64,000 bases of DNA, from the NCBI GenBank assembly GCA_016756695.1, contig CP066701.1:4112001-4176000 (forward strand). Reading direction: 5' to 3'. The notes under the pieces are model-generated. The model made no database searches, was not told where the DNA came from, and worked only from the letters and a program-made list of their open reading frames with translations. Source of the DNA: Heyndrickxia sporothermodurans. Lineage in GTDB: Bacteria > Bacillota > Bacilli > Bacillales > Bacillaceae_C. A program made the position numbers and the translations under genes. Shown piece by piece: positions 56,127 to 64,000 of the stretch. Numbering within the stretch: the stretch's first letter is position 1; every line of letters begins with the position of its first letter.

Positions 56127-57356
56127 TTATTCTGTTCCCGTTAATTTCTTTGCTGTTTCAAAAAATATTTGAACGGCATTTGCGATATGTCGGGAGTCCG
56201 ACCACTCCTCCGGACAATGGCTCAGACCATGTTTACTTGGAATGAATAGCATCCCGACATCCGTAAAGTCAGAAAAAACCATGGCATCATGGCCTGCACC
56301 GCTGTTAATTGAACAGTAAGGCAACTCTAACTTACTGCTGATTTCTTTTAATTGAGCGACAATCTCTTGATTCATGGCTTTCGGCCGCATATATAATTGC
56401 TGCTCTGCCAAAACTCGAATATCATTTGTGTTATATGACTCTATTAATTCGTTCAGTTTCCGAATGACATTTTGGATATGTTCTTCCTTACCAGACCGTA
56501 TATCAACTGTAAAAACGCACTTTTTCGGGATGACGTTGGCACCGTTTGGAAAAACATTCAATTGCCCCGTTGTAATGACGGTTCCTTCCCCTTCTTCGAT
56601 GGCGAGGTCAGGAAATTGAGCAATCATTTTAGCAGCAGTTACAAGTGCATCCGATCGTCGATCCATCGGTGTGGTGCCCGCATGTCCGGCCTGTCCTTCA
56701 ACAGTGACTTCAAATTGAGTCAGACCGACAATTGTCTCCACTACACCAATCGGAATATTTTTTTCCTCAAGAATCGGTCCCTGTTCGATGTGCAACTCTA
56801 GGAAGGCCTTGATTGTTTTAGGATCTCTTTTTTTAGGAAGTAATGGATCCAATCCGATTTTTTCCATTGCTTCTATTGTAGTAATCCCATCTTTATCTTT
56901 TAACTTCTTGAAATCTTCTTCACTCAGCAAACCGGTAATCCCTCTTGAACCCATTAAACCTCCGCCAAATCGTGCTCCTTCTTCCTCAATTAATGCAATC
57001 ACCTCTAGCGGGTATTTAGGTTTAATTTGATTTTCAGCAAAAAGTGCAGCTACTTCAAGACCTGCCACTACACCTGCAGGTCCGTCATAAGAACCTCCAT
57101 TTGGAACAGAATCAAAATGGGAGCCAATGAGAACACTTGGCGCATTCTTTAGTGTACCATCGAGCTTTCCGAAAATATTACCCAATCCATCTTCATGAAC
57201 CGTTAATCCGTATTCCTTCATTTTTTCAATCAGATAGTCCCGTGCCTGCCTGTCCTCTTTACTATAAGTAAGCCGTGTTGTCCCATTTCCAGGTGTAGCT
57301 GTAAATTGACCTAATGTGTTAATATGTTCTTCAATTCGTGCTTGAAGATTCTTCAT
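56127..57356 (-). CDS. M20-family amidohydrolase (allantoate amidohydrolase / N-carbamoyl-L-amino acid hydrolase type)
   Basis: A 409-residue zinc/manganese-dependent amidase of the hydantoinase/carbamoylase branch. The metal ligands are seen in SHFDSVPNGGSYDGPAG (His, Asp), EEEGARFGGG (Glu pair), ELHIEQGP and the C-terminal SKHGLSHCPEEWS. A dimerisation domain (about 210-325, GQAGHAGTTPMDRR) is typical. It splits N-carbamoyl amino acids or allantoate; which one is not decidable by eye. It lies 18 bases after an unidentified transporter gene, which may import the substrate. Confidence 0.88.
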   Translation of the reverse strand: MKNLQARIEEHINTLGQFTATPGNGTTRLTYSKEDRQARDYLIEKMKEYGLTVHEDGLGNIFGKLDGTLKNAPSVLIGSHFDSVPNGGSYDGPAGVVAGLEVAALFAENQIKPKYPLEVIALIEEEGARFGGGLMGSRGITGLLSEEDFKKLKDKDGITTIEAMEKIGLDPLLPKKRDPKTIKAFLELHIEQGPILEEKNIPIGVVETIVGLTQFEVTVEGQAGHAGTTPMDRRSDALVTAAKMIAQFPDLAIEEGEGTVITTGQLNVFPNGANVIPKKCVFTVDIRSGKEEHIQNVIRKLNELIESYNTNDIRVLAEQQLYMRPKAMNQEIVAQLKEISSKLELPYCSINSGAGHDAMVFSDFTDVGMLFIPSKHGLSHCPEEWSDSRHIANAVQIFFETAKKLTGTE

Positions 57357-57374
57357 TTAAATCGCCTCTTTTAT

Positions 57375-58583
57375 TTATAAGAATTTGACAAAGATGCCTG
57401 CAAGTATAACTGATACAATAGTAACGGTGATAAACCCGCCGACCAGCATTGGCGGTAGCATGTGACTTGTCAGCACCTCTTTTTCTTTCTCATCTTTTGT
57501 TAATGATTTAATTACTTCATTCGTGATAATGTAGTCAGCTGGAAACCCATATAGGGCAGTTAAGGATATCGCAAATGCCATTTCCTTGCTTACGTTAAAG
57601 ATCTTACCTGCGACAAATGAGAAAATGTACATCCCGATTACTCCAATCACAATTGTACCTACGAGTGGATAAATAATTTCCAACATCATGCTTGGTGTCG
57701 CCTGTTTTAACCCATCGAATATAAATAACATAAGTCCCATAATGGCAAAACCGAACGCATTTGCTTTTTGTAACGTCTGCTTCTCGAGAAAACCAATGCT
57801 TTTTCCAATTATCCCAAACAGTAAGCACAGAACAAACGGGCTTATTGATATAACAGGTGCCAATAGAGTGGAAACAATATAGGCAAGTAAAGCAACCAAA
57901 GCAAGTCTAAAAAACTTAAAGTACTCTGTGTTATATTTTTCCGGAAGTTTTTTAAAAAGTTTAAGCTCTGTCGACATTGCAGATTCTAGGGAAGCTGCAG
58001 TTTCAGCCGCCAAATGAGCTTGCGCCTTCACGGCTATTTCACCCTTGCGATACTGGTCAAGTAGTTTTTTCCCTTCTTTTTTTAACATGATTGAAGTAAG
58101 AGGGTATCCGGCAAATCCCTGCATAACGTAAATGACGATAGCAAATACCGATAGAGAAGCGAGACCTGCTTCCTTTGCCCCTTCTGACATGATCAAAGCG
58201 GACACGATACCACCTACCAGTGGCGGAATACCGACAACAACTGTTTTAAATCCATAAATAAAGGTTCCAATCCCCAACAACAGGACGATAATCCCTAATA
58301 TCCCTGAAAGGGCAATAATAATAGTCTTCCATTGTTGTTTCAATTCTTCTAGGGACAGCAATGTTCCCATATTTGTAATTAGGAGGTACATCAGCATCGT
58401 TGCAACTACCGACGGTATACCAGCAATTGAAACGATTTCCTTTGGAAAGAATGTCCAATATCCGATAAGAAATAGAATTGCTGAAATAAAGATTGATGGC
58501 ACCCAGGCTTTGGTTCGTACCGCCACCCAGTCTCCAATTAAAAGAATAAAAACGACAATGACTAAAGCTAGCATTTGCGGCAT
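57375..58583 (-). CDS. Unidentified integral membrane transporter
   Basis: A 402-residue, very hydrophobic protein with about ten to eleven membrane segments and one charged loop (about residues 170-220, KKEGKKLLDQYRKGE). I do not recognise the family with certainty. The even symmetry (a PPLVGG stretch in each half, at about 125 and in the C-terminal PPMLVGG) suggests two inverted repeats, as in GltS-like or other carboxylate transporters. It is the first gene of a two-gene operon with the amidohydrolase, so uptake of a ureido or carbamoyl compound is a guess. Promoter upstream. Confidence 0.6.
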   Translation of the reverse strand: MPQMLALVIVVFILLIGDWVAVRTKAWVPSIFISAILFLIGYWTFFPKEIVSIAGIPSVVATMLMYLLITNMGTLLSLEELKQQWKTIIIALSGILGIIVLLLGIGTFIYGFKTVVVGIPPLVGGIVSALIMSEGAKEAGLASLSVFAIVIYVMQGFAGYPLTSIMLKKEGKKLLDQYRKGEIAVKAQAHLAAETAASLESAMSTELKLFKKLPEKYNTEYFKFFRLALVALLAYIVSTLLAPVISISPFVLCLLFGIIGKSIGFLEKQTLQKANAFGFAIMGLMLFIFDGLKQATPSMMLEIIYPLVGTIVIGVIGMYIFSFVAGKIFNVSKEMAFAISLTALYGFPADYIITNEVIKSLTKDEKEKEVLTSHMLPPMLVGGFITVTIVSVILAGIFVKFL

Positions 58584-58647
58584 AAAGTTTACCTTCTTTC
58601 TATGATGTTGTATTTATTCGCATAACGAAGGAATAAATAATATTAAT

Positions 58648-58676
58648 ACAATAATATAATTATACTTTTCCGTCAA
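58648..58676 (-). promoter_or_regulatory. Promoter of the transporter-amidohydrolase operon
   Basis: TTGACG and TATTGT with exactly 17 bases between, on the minus strand. The leader to the start codon would be about 55 bases and contains AGAAGG before the ATG at 58583. Confidence 0.6.
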
Positions 58677-58696
58677 TTCTAATTATTAATAATTTT

Positions 58697-58713
58697 CGTG
58701 CAACCGCTTTCAA
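58697..58713. promoter_or_regulatory. cre-like site upstream of the promoter
   Basis: TTGAAAGCGGTTGCAC on the minus strand matches the cre consensus except at two outer positions. It is centred about 65 bases upstream of the expected transcription start, a position where CcpA often activates rather than represses. Inference only. Confidence 0.4.
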
Positions 58714-58744
58714 AATAATAGATGCAGCAAATATTCATTTAACG

Positions 58745-58780
58745 TAAAAAGCACCTTCCTCCGAGGAAAGGTGCCTTTTA
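58745..58780. terminator. Strong hairpin after the MFS gene
   Basis: AAAAGCACCTTCCTC pairs with its near-complement at 58762-58778, with A and T tracts on either side. It can end the MFS transcript on the minus strand (TTTTTACG after the stem). Confidence 0.8.
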
Positions 58781-58927
58781 TCGTTTTTCAGTAGAACTGG
58801 AAACTAGTCAAACTCAAAATGAATAGAGGTTTTAACTGTTACTACTTACGGGCGGAATAGCAATAATCTCTCTTTGAAAACTTCTTAAGTTGGATAACAA
58901 TTTATTACCTTTTCTTTTTCTGTTGGA

Positions 58928-60204
58928 CTAATGACCATCAGCCCCTTGTTCAGCTTCAGGTTTAATCGCAAAAAAAGTCGCAATCGCGGCAATTAAGCTC
59001 AAACCACTAAGCATGTAAAACCATGAATTTTCAGCACTTTTCATTAAAATAGCCATAACTGGCGGGCCTGCAGCTACACCGATAAAACGCATCGAGCTAT
59101 ATATCGAGGAAACCGTCCCACATTCTTGTTTTTTAATTCCTGAAGTTATAAAGGCATCAAGGCACGGTAAACTTACTCCTATACCAATTCCGCCTATTGT
59201 AAATAGCATCAACATAAACCACATTGTCTTCGAAAAACCTAGCACTGCTATCGATATAACCAATAAAATTATCCCTATAAACGTGACCCATTTCATTAAA
59301 ACTTTGTTTTCTTTTATTAATTTCCCAGTAGTATAAGAAGCTAAGCAAAGAGCTGCTAATGGGATGGCAAGCAGAAGCCCCTTTTTTATATTTTTAATAT
59401 GATAAACTTTCTCCAAAGTATCAGATAAGTAAAATAAAACGGAAAATAATACAAACATTAAGATAATCCCTATCATAAATATAGAATACAGCCATCTTGA
59501 ATTATTTTTAAATGTTTCTTTTACGCTAGCAATAAATTTCTTAAAAGGATCGGTTCTTGTCTTTTATTTGGAGTTTTCACTAGAAATAACATAAGTAAAA
59601 TTGAAATTAAACAAAAAACAGGGATTGAAAAAAAGGGAATAAACCAATAAAATCCCGCTAAAAATGCCCCTAAAATCGGGCTCAAAACTTTTCCAAGTGT
59701 ATTAGACGTTTCAATTAGTCCTAATGAGCTGCTTACTTCTTCGTCTGTCTTAAACATGTCGCCAATAAGCGGCATCACAATTGGGAAAGCTCCCGCAGCC
59801 CCTGCCCCTTGTAAAGCACGTCCGATTAAAATCATCCAATAGGGATGCTCCATTTTCCACCCCGCCCATGCAGCAATGAGTCCTCCAATCCCTGTAATGA
59901 TCAAGCTTGGGATAATCACCTTTTTTCTCCCTATATGATCTGATAAAAATCCCGCAATAGGGATAAGAATGATGGCAACAATGGAGTAAATCGTAATAAT
60001 AAAACTGCTTTGAAAAGAAGAAATGTCTAATTTGTTCTCCATAACCGTAAGAACCGGAATTAGCATCGAATTTCCAAGCGTCATGACAAGCGGTATTGAG
60101 GATATTGATAATACCGCCCATCTTTGATTATTCGATTTATTTTTCGAACGACTTTTTGAGCCTTTTTTTGATTTTATCGATTGAATATTTTCAACATAAT
60201 CCAT
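58928..60204 (-). pseudogene. MFS multidrug-type exporter, broken by one frameshift
   Basis: Twelve-helix major facilitator of the DHA1 type. The N-terminal half (to 59521) has GFLSDHIGRKKVI, the motif A loop, and RALQGAGAAGAFPI, motif C. The frame is lost at about 59551: with one more C in GAACCGATCC the text runs on as EPDPFKKFIASVKETF into the C-terminal half, which ends at 58928. N-terminal about 30 residues are basic. Closest in my memory to B. subtilis YmfD-like exporters. Substrate unknown. Either a genuine pseudogene or a sequencing error. Confidence 0.8.
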
Positions 60205-60228
60205 CAGATACACGCCTTTTTATCATAG

Positions 60229-60558
60229 TTATTTATTATTCTCTTTCATTTCCCGTGCGGATCGGTAAATCTTAGTGTTCATACTCCCTTGTATAATATT
60301 TTCTAAAAAAAATTCACCTATTAACTCCAAATAGCTCTCATCCTCGAACATCTTTTTATCTTGTAATTCCATTTCGGCAAGTCCATCACAAATAGAAACA
60401 AGTGCATATGTATGATCATTTCCTGTTATTGGAGTTAATAATTCCACCTGATGATTATAATTTTCATTCCTAAATTTTTTTATTGCTTTAAGATTTTCAA
60501 TTCCTTCTTTAAATTTATCTTGCTTTATTTCAAATGTTTGATAAACATATATTGGCAT
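60229..60558 (-). CDS. Small hypothetical protein
   Basis: A 109-residue cytoplasmic protein starting MPIYVYQTFEIKQDKFKEGI, with AGGAG eight bases before the ATG. Predicted alternating strands and helices in the style of a dimeric alpha/beta barrel (antibiotic monooxygenase or NIPSNAP-like fold), but I do not recognise the family. It precedes the broken MFS gene by 24 bases, so the two were probably an operon. No catalytic residues could be assigned. Confidence 0.6.
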   Translation of the reverse strand: MPIYVYQTFEIKQDKFKEGIENLKAIKKFRNENYNHQVELLTPITGNDHTYALVSICDGLAEMELQDKKMFEDESYLELIGEFFLENIIQGSMNTKIYRSAREMKENNK

Positions 60559-60731
60559 TGATGTCACTCCTAAAAATGAACTTTTGTATGTATAATATCC
60601 GCTTAAAACCTTCATTTATTCTTACAAAAAATAGAAGTAGGTATCTCATTTCACGAATAGAACTATTTAAGTGGTTGAATAAGTCCTTAATAGGGTTTGG
60701 TCTTCATTTTGGATATCATGTACATAAGTAG

Positions 60732-60758
60732 AGCTCCACCTTATTAATAGGCGGAGCT
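60732..60758. terminator. Hairpin after the amino acid permease gene
   Basis: AGCTCCACC pairs with a near-complement (GGCGGAGCT), with an AT loop of 9 bases. The stretch after it is T-rich on the plus strand (TATTTTATA) but not on the minus strand, so its use as terminator of the minus-strand permease is uncertain. Confidence 0.5.
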
Positions 60759-60762
60759 TATT

Positions 60763-62133
60763 TTATATACCTTGTGGATATAAATTATCACTTTTTTTCC
60801 TTCTCTTAACAAAATGCATGATAAGCACAACTACAACAATAAGAGCAACAAATAAGAGACTGACAAAAAATCCAAGCCTGCTTGTCTTATGAAATAATGT
60901 TCCGCTCACTGCAAACAAAATCAAAGCCATACCTGTAAATCTTTTTACATGATCAAAACCAGAAGCCTTAATAAGCCTTGGAAAAGAGATAAGAATAAAA
61001 AACCAGTTATATAAGAGCATTAATCCTGCAGCCGTTGTAATGTATTCATATACACGATCTGGCATAACACGTGAAAGAATGATTGAAACAATCAAGCCAC
61101 AAATGGTGAGACATAATGCAAATGGAGGGACTTTTAATTTCCCTTTTTTAGCAAATAATTTGGGTGCATCACCATCTTCTGCTAATGTTACAACCATACT
61201 TGTCACAGCAAATAACGAAGCGGCCATCGTTGAAAAACCAGCGATAATAATTCCCCCATTAAATAAATGTGGAAAAAAGGAAATATTGTATTGATCAAGA
61301 GCAATAACAAAGGGACTCTCCTTTGAATTAAATTTACTGGCGGTTACTAGACCTGTTGCTAAAATAAGGGAGATGAAATATATGAGGGTTAATATCATTA
61401 ACATAATGGTCCCTGACTTTTTTGCATCTTCTTTCTTTTTTAATCTTGTCGCCATAATCCCCATAATTTCAATCCCACCGAATGCATAAAATCCAAAAAT
61501 CAACGATGACCATAACCCCTTCATTCCATTCGGCAAGAATTCCTTTCGCGTTTTCGGCAGCCTAAAGTCGTGATGGTGTCCTCCAAATAATCCAAAGAGA
61601 GCTGTAATAGCTAAAATAATAAACATAAAAATAGCTGCAACTTTAATTACAGCAAAAACATTTTGAACCCGTTCAAACCCTTTTGTTCCTATAACCACCA
61701 CTACGATTCCAAGAATCGCATAACCAGTTGCAAATAACCATAATGGTGTGTCAGGAAACCAGAAACGGGTTAGAATAGAAAGTGCAGTTAGCTGACTCCC
61801 AGTTATCAACATTTCCGAAAACCAATACACCCACCCGCTACTAAAACCAGCCCATGGACCAAATGCTTTCTTAGCGTACGAACGAAACGACCCTTTTTGA
61901 GGATCCTTTGCAGACATTTTTGTTAAGGCATCCGTTACAATATATGTACCAACTCCAGCTAACAAAAAGGTAATAAGAATTGAGGTTCCCGTCAGCTTAA
62001 TCCCAATTCCAGAACCGAGGAAATACCCAGTCCCAATAATGCACCCTACCCCGATAAGGGAAAGCTGCCACCAAGCTAATTTCTTTTCCTTCTCCTTACC
62101 CCTTTTTCCCCCTACACTTTCAGGAATCTCCAT
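60763..62133 (-). CDS. APC-superfamily amino acid permease
   Basis: A 456-residue transporter with about twelve membrane segments. The N-terminal helix I motif SLIGVGCIIGTGYFLGSG, with its unwound GTG, and SSLIFGFYAFGGIEIMGIMA in helix VI are typical of the amino acid/polyamine/organocation family (AAT group). The C-terminus is short and basic (KRRKKSDN). AAGGAGGGAA lies before the ATG. No neighbour indicates the substrate. Confidence 0.88.
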   Translation of the reverse strand: MEIPESVGGKRGKEKEKKLAWWQLSLIGVGCIIGTGYFLGSGIGIKLTGTSILITFLLAGVGTYIVTDALTKMSAKDPQKGSFRSYAKKAFGPWAGFSSGWVYWFSEMLITGSQLTALSILTRFWFPDTPLWLFATGYAILGIVVVVIGTKGFERVQNVFAVIKVAAIFMFIILAITALFGLFGGHHHDFRLPKTRKEFLPNGMKGLWSSLIFGFYAFGGIEIMGIMATRLKKKEDAKKSGTIMLMILTLIYFISLILATGLVTASKFNSKESPFVIALDQYNISFFPHLFNGGIIIAGFSTMAASLFAVTSMVVTLAEDGDAPKLFAKKGKLKVPPFALCLTICGLIVSIILSRVMPDRVYEYITTAAGLMLLYNWFFILISFPRLIKASGFDHVKRFTGMALILFAVSGTLFHKTSRLGFFVSLLFVALIVVVVLIMHFVKRRKKSDNLYPQGI

Positions 62134-62204
62134 TAATAATTCCCTCCTTAGAATCTACATTAGTATGAACAGACTAAATTTCTATTATGTACTTGCCTAC
62201 CTTA

Positions 62205-62346
62205 TTAACTTAAAAAGCTGAACAAATGGGGGCTCTGAAACGCTTTTTTATCCCCACCTCTCCATCCACCACCATGTGCATAAATAATAACGGGTAGGTT
62301 TTCCCCATTTTGATTTGGCATAATAGGATCTATTATCAGGCAACCC
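62205..62346 (-). pseudogene. Fragment of an alpha/beta-hydrolase (HGGG type)
   Basis: The minus strand reads about 47 codons between stops, with LPVIIYAHGGGWRGGDKKAF in the middle. That is the oxyanion-hole strand of carboxylesterase-like alpha/beta hydrolases. Nothing of the catalytic Ser or His regions exists around it. It is preceded by DPIMPNQNGEN, also family-like, and followed by a stop after 10 codons. Too short for a gene; the rest has been lost. Confidence 0.7.
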
Positions 62347-62391
62347 TATAGTTGCGTATATTTGACAAGCAACCGTATAGTTGCTTATACT
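62340..62391 (+). promoter_or_regulatory. ArsR/VOC operon promoter with two palindromic operators
   Basis: TTGACA (62362-62367) and TATACT (62386-62391) are 18 bases apart, and the spacer consists exactly of the inverted repeat AGCAACCGTATAGTTGCT. A second copy, GCAACCCTATAGTTGC, lies 29 bases upstream (62340-62355). The expected transcript start is at or beside the ATG at 62398. Binding of a dimeric repressor would block polymerase; autoregulation by the downstream ArsR protein is inferred. Confidence 0.75.
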
Positions 62392-62397
62392 CAATAT

Positions 62398-62676
62398 ATG
62401 AATTGGGACAAAGACGCTATATTCAAAGCACTTGGCGATTCAACTCGGCGAATTATATTAGACGAACTAGCCGAACGCAACGAGATGACGTTGTATGAAC
62501 TTACTGCGCGTCTCATTATGATGCATGACCTTTCTATTTCGCGACAAGCGATTGCTAAACATCTTTCTGTATTGGAAAATGCAGGTCTAGTAAAATCAAA
62601 ACGAAAGGGAAAATATCGAGTACTAATCTTTAACAACGAACCACTTAAAAATTTACTGAAAGGATGGATCGAGTAA
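62398..62676 (+). CDS. ArsR-family transcriptional regulator
   Basis: A 92-residue winged-helix repressor: MNWDKDAIFKALGDSTRRII, then SISRQAIAKHLSVLENAGLV (recognition helix) and a wing KSKRKGKYRVLIF. No cysteine pairs are present, so a metal sensor of the ArsR/CadC type is unlikely. The ATG at 62398 is chosen because upstream TTG start codons lie inside the promoter. There is no ribosome site, consistent with a leaderless message. It precedes a VOC gene, a common pairing. Confidence 0.85.
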   Translation: MNWDKDAIFKALGDSTRRIILDELAERNEMTLYELTARLIMMHDLSISRQAIAKHLSVLENAGLVKSKRKGKYRVLIFNNEPLKNLLKGWIE

Positions 62677-62766
62677 TTTTATAAAAAGGTGCTGACAAAT
62701 GGATGGTTTTTTCCGCTTGGAACCAGATTATTATTACAGCACCAAATATCAAAGGAGGCAAACATT

Positions 62767-63150
62767 TTGAAAATCATTGTTACCAGTATCTTCGTTCAAG
62801 ATCAAGATAAGGCATTGAAGTTTTATACAGAAACGTTAGGCTTTATAAAAAAGCATGATGTTCCCGCCGGAGAATTTAGATGGATAGCTCTTGTTTCTCC
62901 CGATGGTCAAGACGGAACCGAGCTTTTGCTCGAACCGAATGACAATCCAGCCGCCAAAGAGTATCAAGAGAAGATATTTACCCAAGGCATCCCAGCAACA
63001 ATGTTTGGCGTTGAAGATGTTCGCGAAGAATACAACCGATTAATAAAACACGGAGTGAAGTTTACTATTGAACCGACAGAAATGGGCGACGTCACATTGG
63101 CTGTCTTCGATGATACATGTGGCAACCTTATTCAGATTGCCCAGCAGTGA
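62767..63150 (+). CDS. VOC-superfamily (glyoxalase/bleomycin-resistance type) protein
   Basis: A 127-residue protein of one VOC domain pair: IIVTSIFVQDQDKALKFYTE, TLGF, and the C-terminal DTCGNLIQIAQ. An AAAGGAGG site lies eight bases before TTG 62767, so this start is preferred over the ATG at 62689, which has poor support. Metal-binding glyoxalase or a drug-binding function cannot be separated by eye. Transcribed with the ArsR gene. Confidence 0.82.
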   Translation: MKIIVTSIFVQDQDKALKFYTETLGFIKKHDVPAGEFRWIALVSPDGQDGTELLLEPNDNPAAKEYQEKIFTQGIPATMFGVEDVREEYNRLIKHGVKFTIEPTEMGDVTLAVFDDTCGNLIQIAQQ

Positions 63151-63174
63151 CTTTATGACGAAGAGTCCTCATAA

Positions 63175-63212
63175 TGAAAATGTACCCTACTCTAAAGGGT
63201 ACATTTTATTGT
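63175..63212. terminator. Terminator between VOC gene and pyrE
   Basis: A 9-bp stem (AATGTACCC and its complement, 9-base loop) with TTTATTG on the plus strand and A-rich sequence on the other side. It serves the convergent VOC operon and the pyr operon. Confidence 0.8.
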
Positions 63213-63230
63213 TGAGGCAGTTTTTTTCGA

Positions 63231-63860
63231 TTATTTTTTCCAATCTGTTGGATTTTCCCGCCATTCTTTAAGTGTTTCAAGATCTTCTTCTATTATCACA
63301 CCTTTTTGAAGTGCGACATCAATTAAATCTGAATATGTTGCTAATGAATACGCCGGAATCTTCGCTTCCTTCAATTGTTCTTTTCCTTTAGCAAGTTCGT
63401 AAGTGAAAATAGAAACGACTCCTAACACCTCACAGCCTGCACTTCTCAACGCATCCACAGCAGTAATGACACTGCCGCCCGTTGAGATTAAATCTTCCAC
63501 GACGACGACTTTTTTACCTTCAGAGACTTTCCCCTCTATTTGATTTCCTTTTCCATGTGCTTTCGCTTTTGAACGTACATAACACATCGGAAGCTGTAGT
63601 TGGTCACTGACCCATGCTGCATGAGGAATTCCTGCTGTTGCCGTACCTGCGATGATTTCAACATCTGGAAAATGAGTAGTAATCAATTCACTTAATCCTT
63701 TGGCTATTTCTTTTCGAAGGGAAGGATAGGATAAGGTAAGTCGATTATCACAGTAAATTGGTGAAAGAATTCCGGATGACCAAGTAAATGGATCGTTAGG
63801 TTTCAAAAATACAGCTTCTATTGATAAAAGTTGTTCCGCAATTAAATTCGAATTAGTCAT
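63231..63860 (-). CDS. pyrE: Orotate phosphoribosyltransferase
   Basis: Joins orotate and PRPP to form OMP in pyrimidine synthesis. The PRPP motif [13 protein letters not shown], and the substrate loop [15 protein letters not shown] are present. ATG 63860 has GGGAGG at better spacing than the Met two codons earlier and gives 209 residues. It overlaps the pyrF stop by 8 bases and ends the pyr operon before a hairpin. Confidence 0.96.
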   Translation of the reverse strand: MTNSNLIAEQLLSIEAVFLKPNDPFTWSSGILSPIYCDNRLTLSYPSLRKEIAKGLSELITTHFPDVEIIAGTATAGIPHAAWVSDQLQLPMCYVRSKAKAHGKGNQIEGKVSEGKKVVVVEDLISTGGSVITAVDALRSAGCEVLGVVSIFTYELAKGKEQLKEAKIPAYSLATYSDLIDVALQKGVIIEEDLETLKEWRENPTDWKK

Positions 63861-64000
63861 TTCCATTTCCCTCCCATAATTGTTTAACCTTTAAATATGT
63901 TTGCAGTGGGTCAGCCGACTTTGTGATAGTTCTTCCAACAACAATCGCAGATGAACCAATGTTTCTAGCAGATTGTGGGGTAACTACTCGTTTTTGATCA
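63853..64000 (-). CDS. pyrF: Orotidine 5'-phosphate decarboxylase, C-terminal part (runs off the window)
   Basis: The last 48 codons of pyr[21 protein letters not shown] and the TKSADPL that follows form the phosphate-binding end of the TIM barrel. The catalytic DxKxxD is beyond the window. It overlaps pyrE, which gives OMP as its substrate. Confidence 0.95.
   Translation of the reverse strand, partial: DQKRVVTPQSARNIGSSAIVVGRTITKSADPLQTYLKVKQLWEGNGND

Larger units (their letters stand above)
58584..58927. other. Intergenic region between the MFS exporter and the transporter gene
   Basis: 344 bases. From right to left it holds about 130 bases with nothing recognised (58790-58920), a strong hairpin, a cre-like box, and a promoter for the transporter-amidohydrolase operon. 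No open frame with a ribosome site was found. Confidence 0.7.

Noticed and set aside
60534-60731. 65-codon plus-strand open frame opposite the small hypothetical gene
   Set aside because: It is antisense to a better-supported gene, has no ribosome site and no recognisable sequence.
62689-62766. ATG start for the VOC protein at 62689
   Set aside because: The 26 extra residues are unlike the family, and TTG 62767 has a near-perfect ribosome site.

Overview
The window is a piece of a low-GC Gram-positive chromosome. Gene order matches the Bacillus subtilis pyrF-pyrE ... sucC region, read backwards: pyrF and pyrE lie at the right edge, sucC at the left edge, and most genes are on the minus strand. 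spoVM, remA, prkC/prpC, the fapR lipid operon and a DXDD-type triterpene cyclase point to an endospore-forming member of the Bacillaceae. I cannot name the genus; a Heyndrickxia- or Bacillus-like relative is a guess.

Layout, left to right. 1-1950: start of sucC, then ylqH and ylqG. 1985-8912: an accessory block not at this place in B. subtilis, holding a triterpene cyclase (sqhC-like), an iron-dependent alcohol dehydrogenase and a fructose operon fruR-fruK-fruA with a perfect-consensus cre site. 8920-18656: rnhB, a decayed IS3-family element, rbgA, lepB, rplS, trmD, rimM, ylqD, khpA, rpsP, ffh, ylxM and ftsY (ribosome assembly, rRNA/tRNA modification and SRP-dependent secretion). 18691-26959: smc, rnc and the fapR-plsX-fabD-fabG-acpP operon with a FapR operator at its promoter. 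26989-30661: recG and the two-subunit serine dehydratase sdaAA/sdaAB.

30790-34785 is the main mobile region. An IS1182-like element, bounded by inverted repeats, is inserted at the very end of fakA, and an IS66-family element with an 8-bp target duplication is inserted inside it. 34773-55983 returns to conserved order: fakA, yloU, rpmB, spoVM, thiN, rpe, rsgA, prkC, prpC, rsmB, fmt, def, priA, coaBC, rpoZ, gmk, remA, yloC, a calcium-type P-ATPase and rqcH. rlmN, which separates rsmB from prpC in B. subtilis, is not here. 56127-63150 is accessory: an M20-type amidohydrolase with an unidentified membrane transporter, a frameshifted MFS exporter, a small hypothetical protein, an APC-type permease, a fragment of an alpha/beta hydrolase, and an ArsR-type regulator with a VOC-family protein whose promoter is built around a palindromic operator. 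pyrE and the end of pyrF close the window.

I found no clear undescribed system. The most unusual signals are the nested IS structure at fakA, the apparently leaderless ArsR/VOC operon, the missing rlmN, and single-base homopolymer indels that I saw only in dispensable genes (transposases and the MFS exporter) while the housekeeping frames around them are intact. I saw no tRNA, rRNA or CRISPR array.
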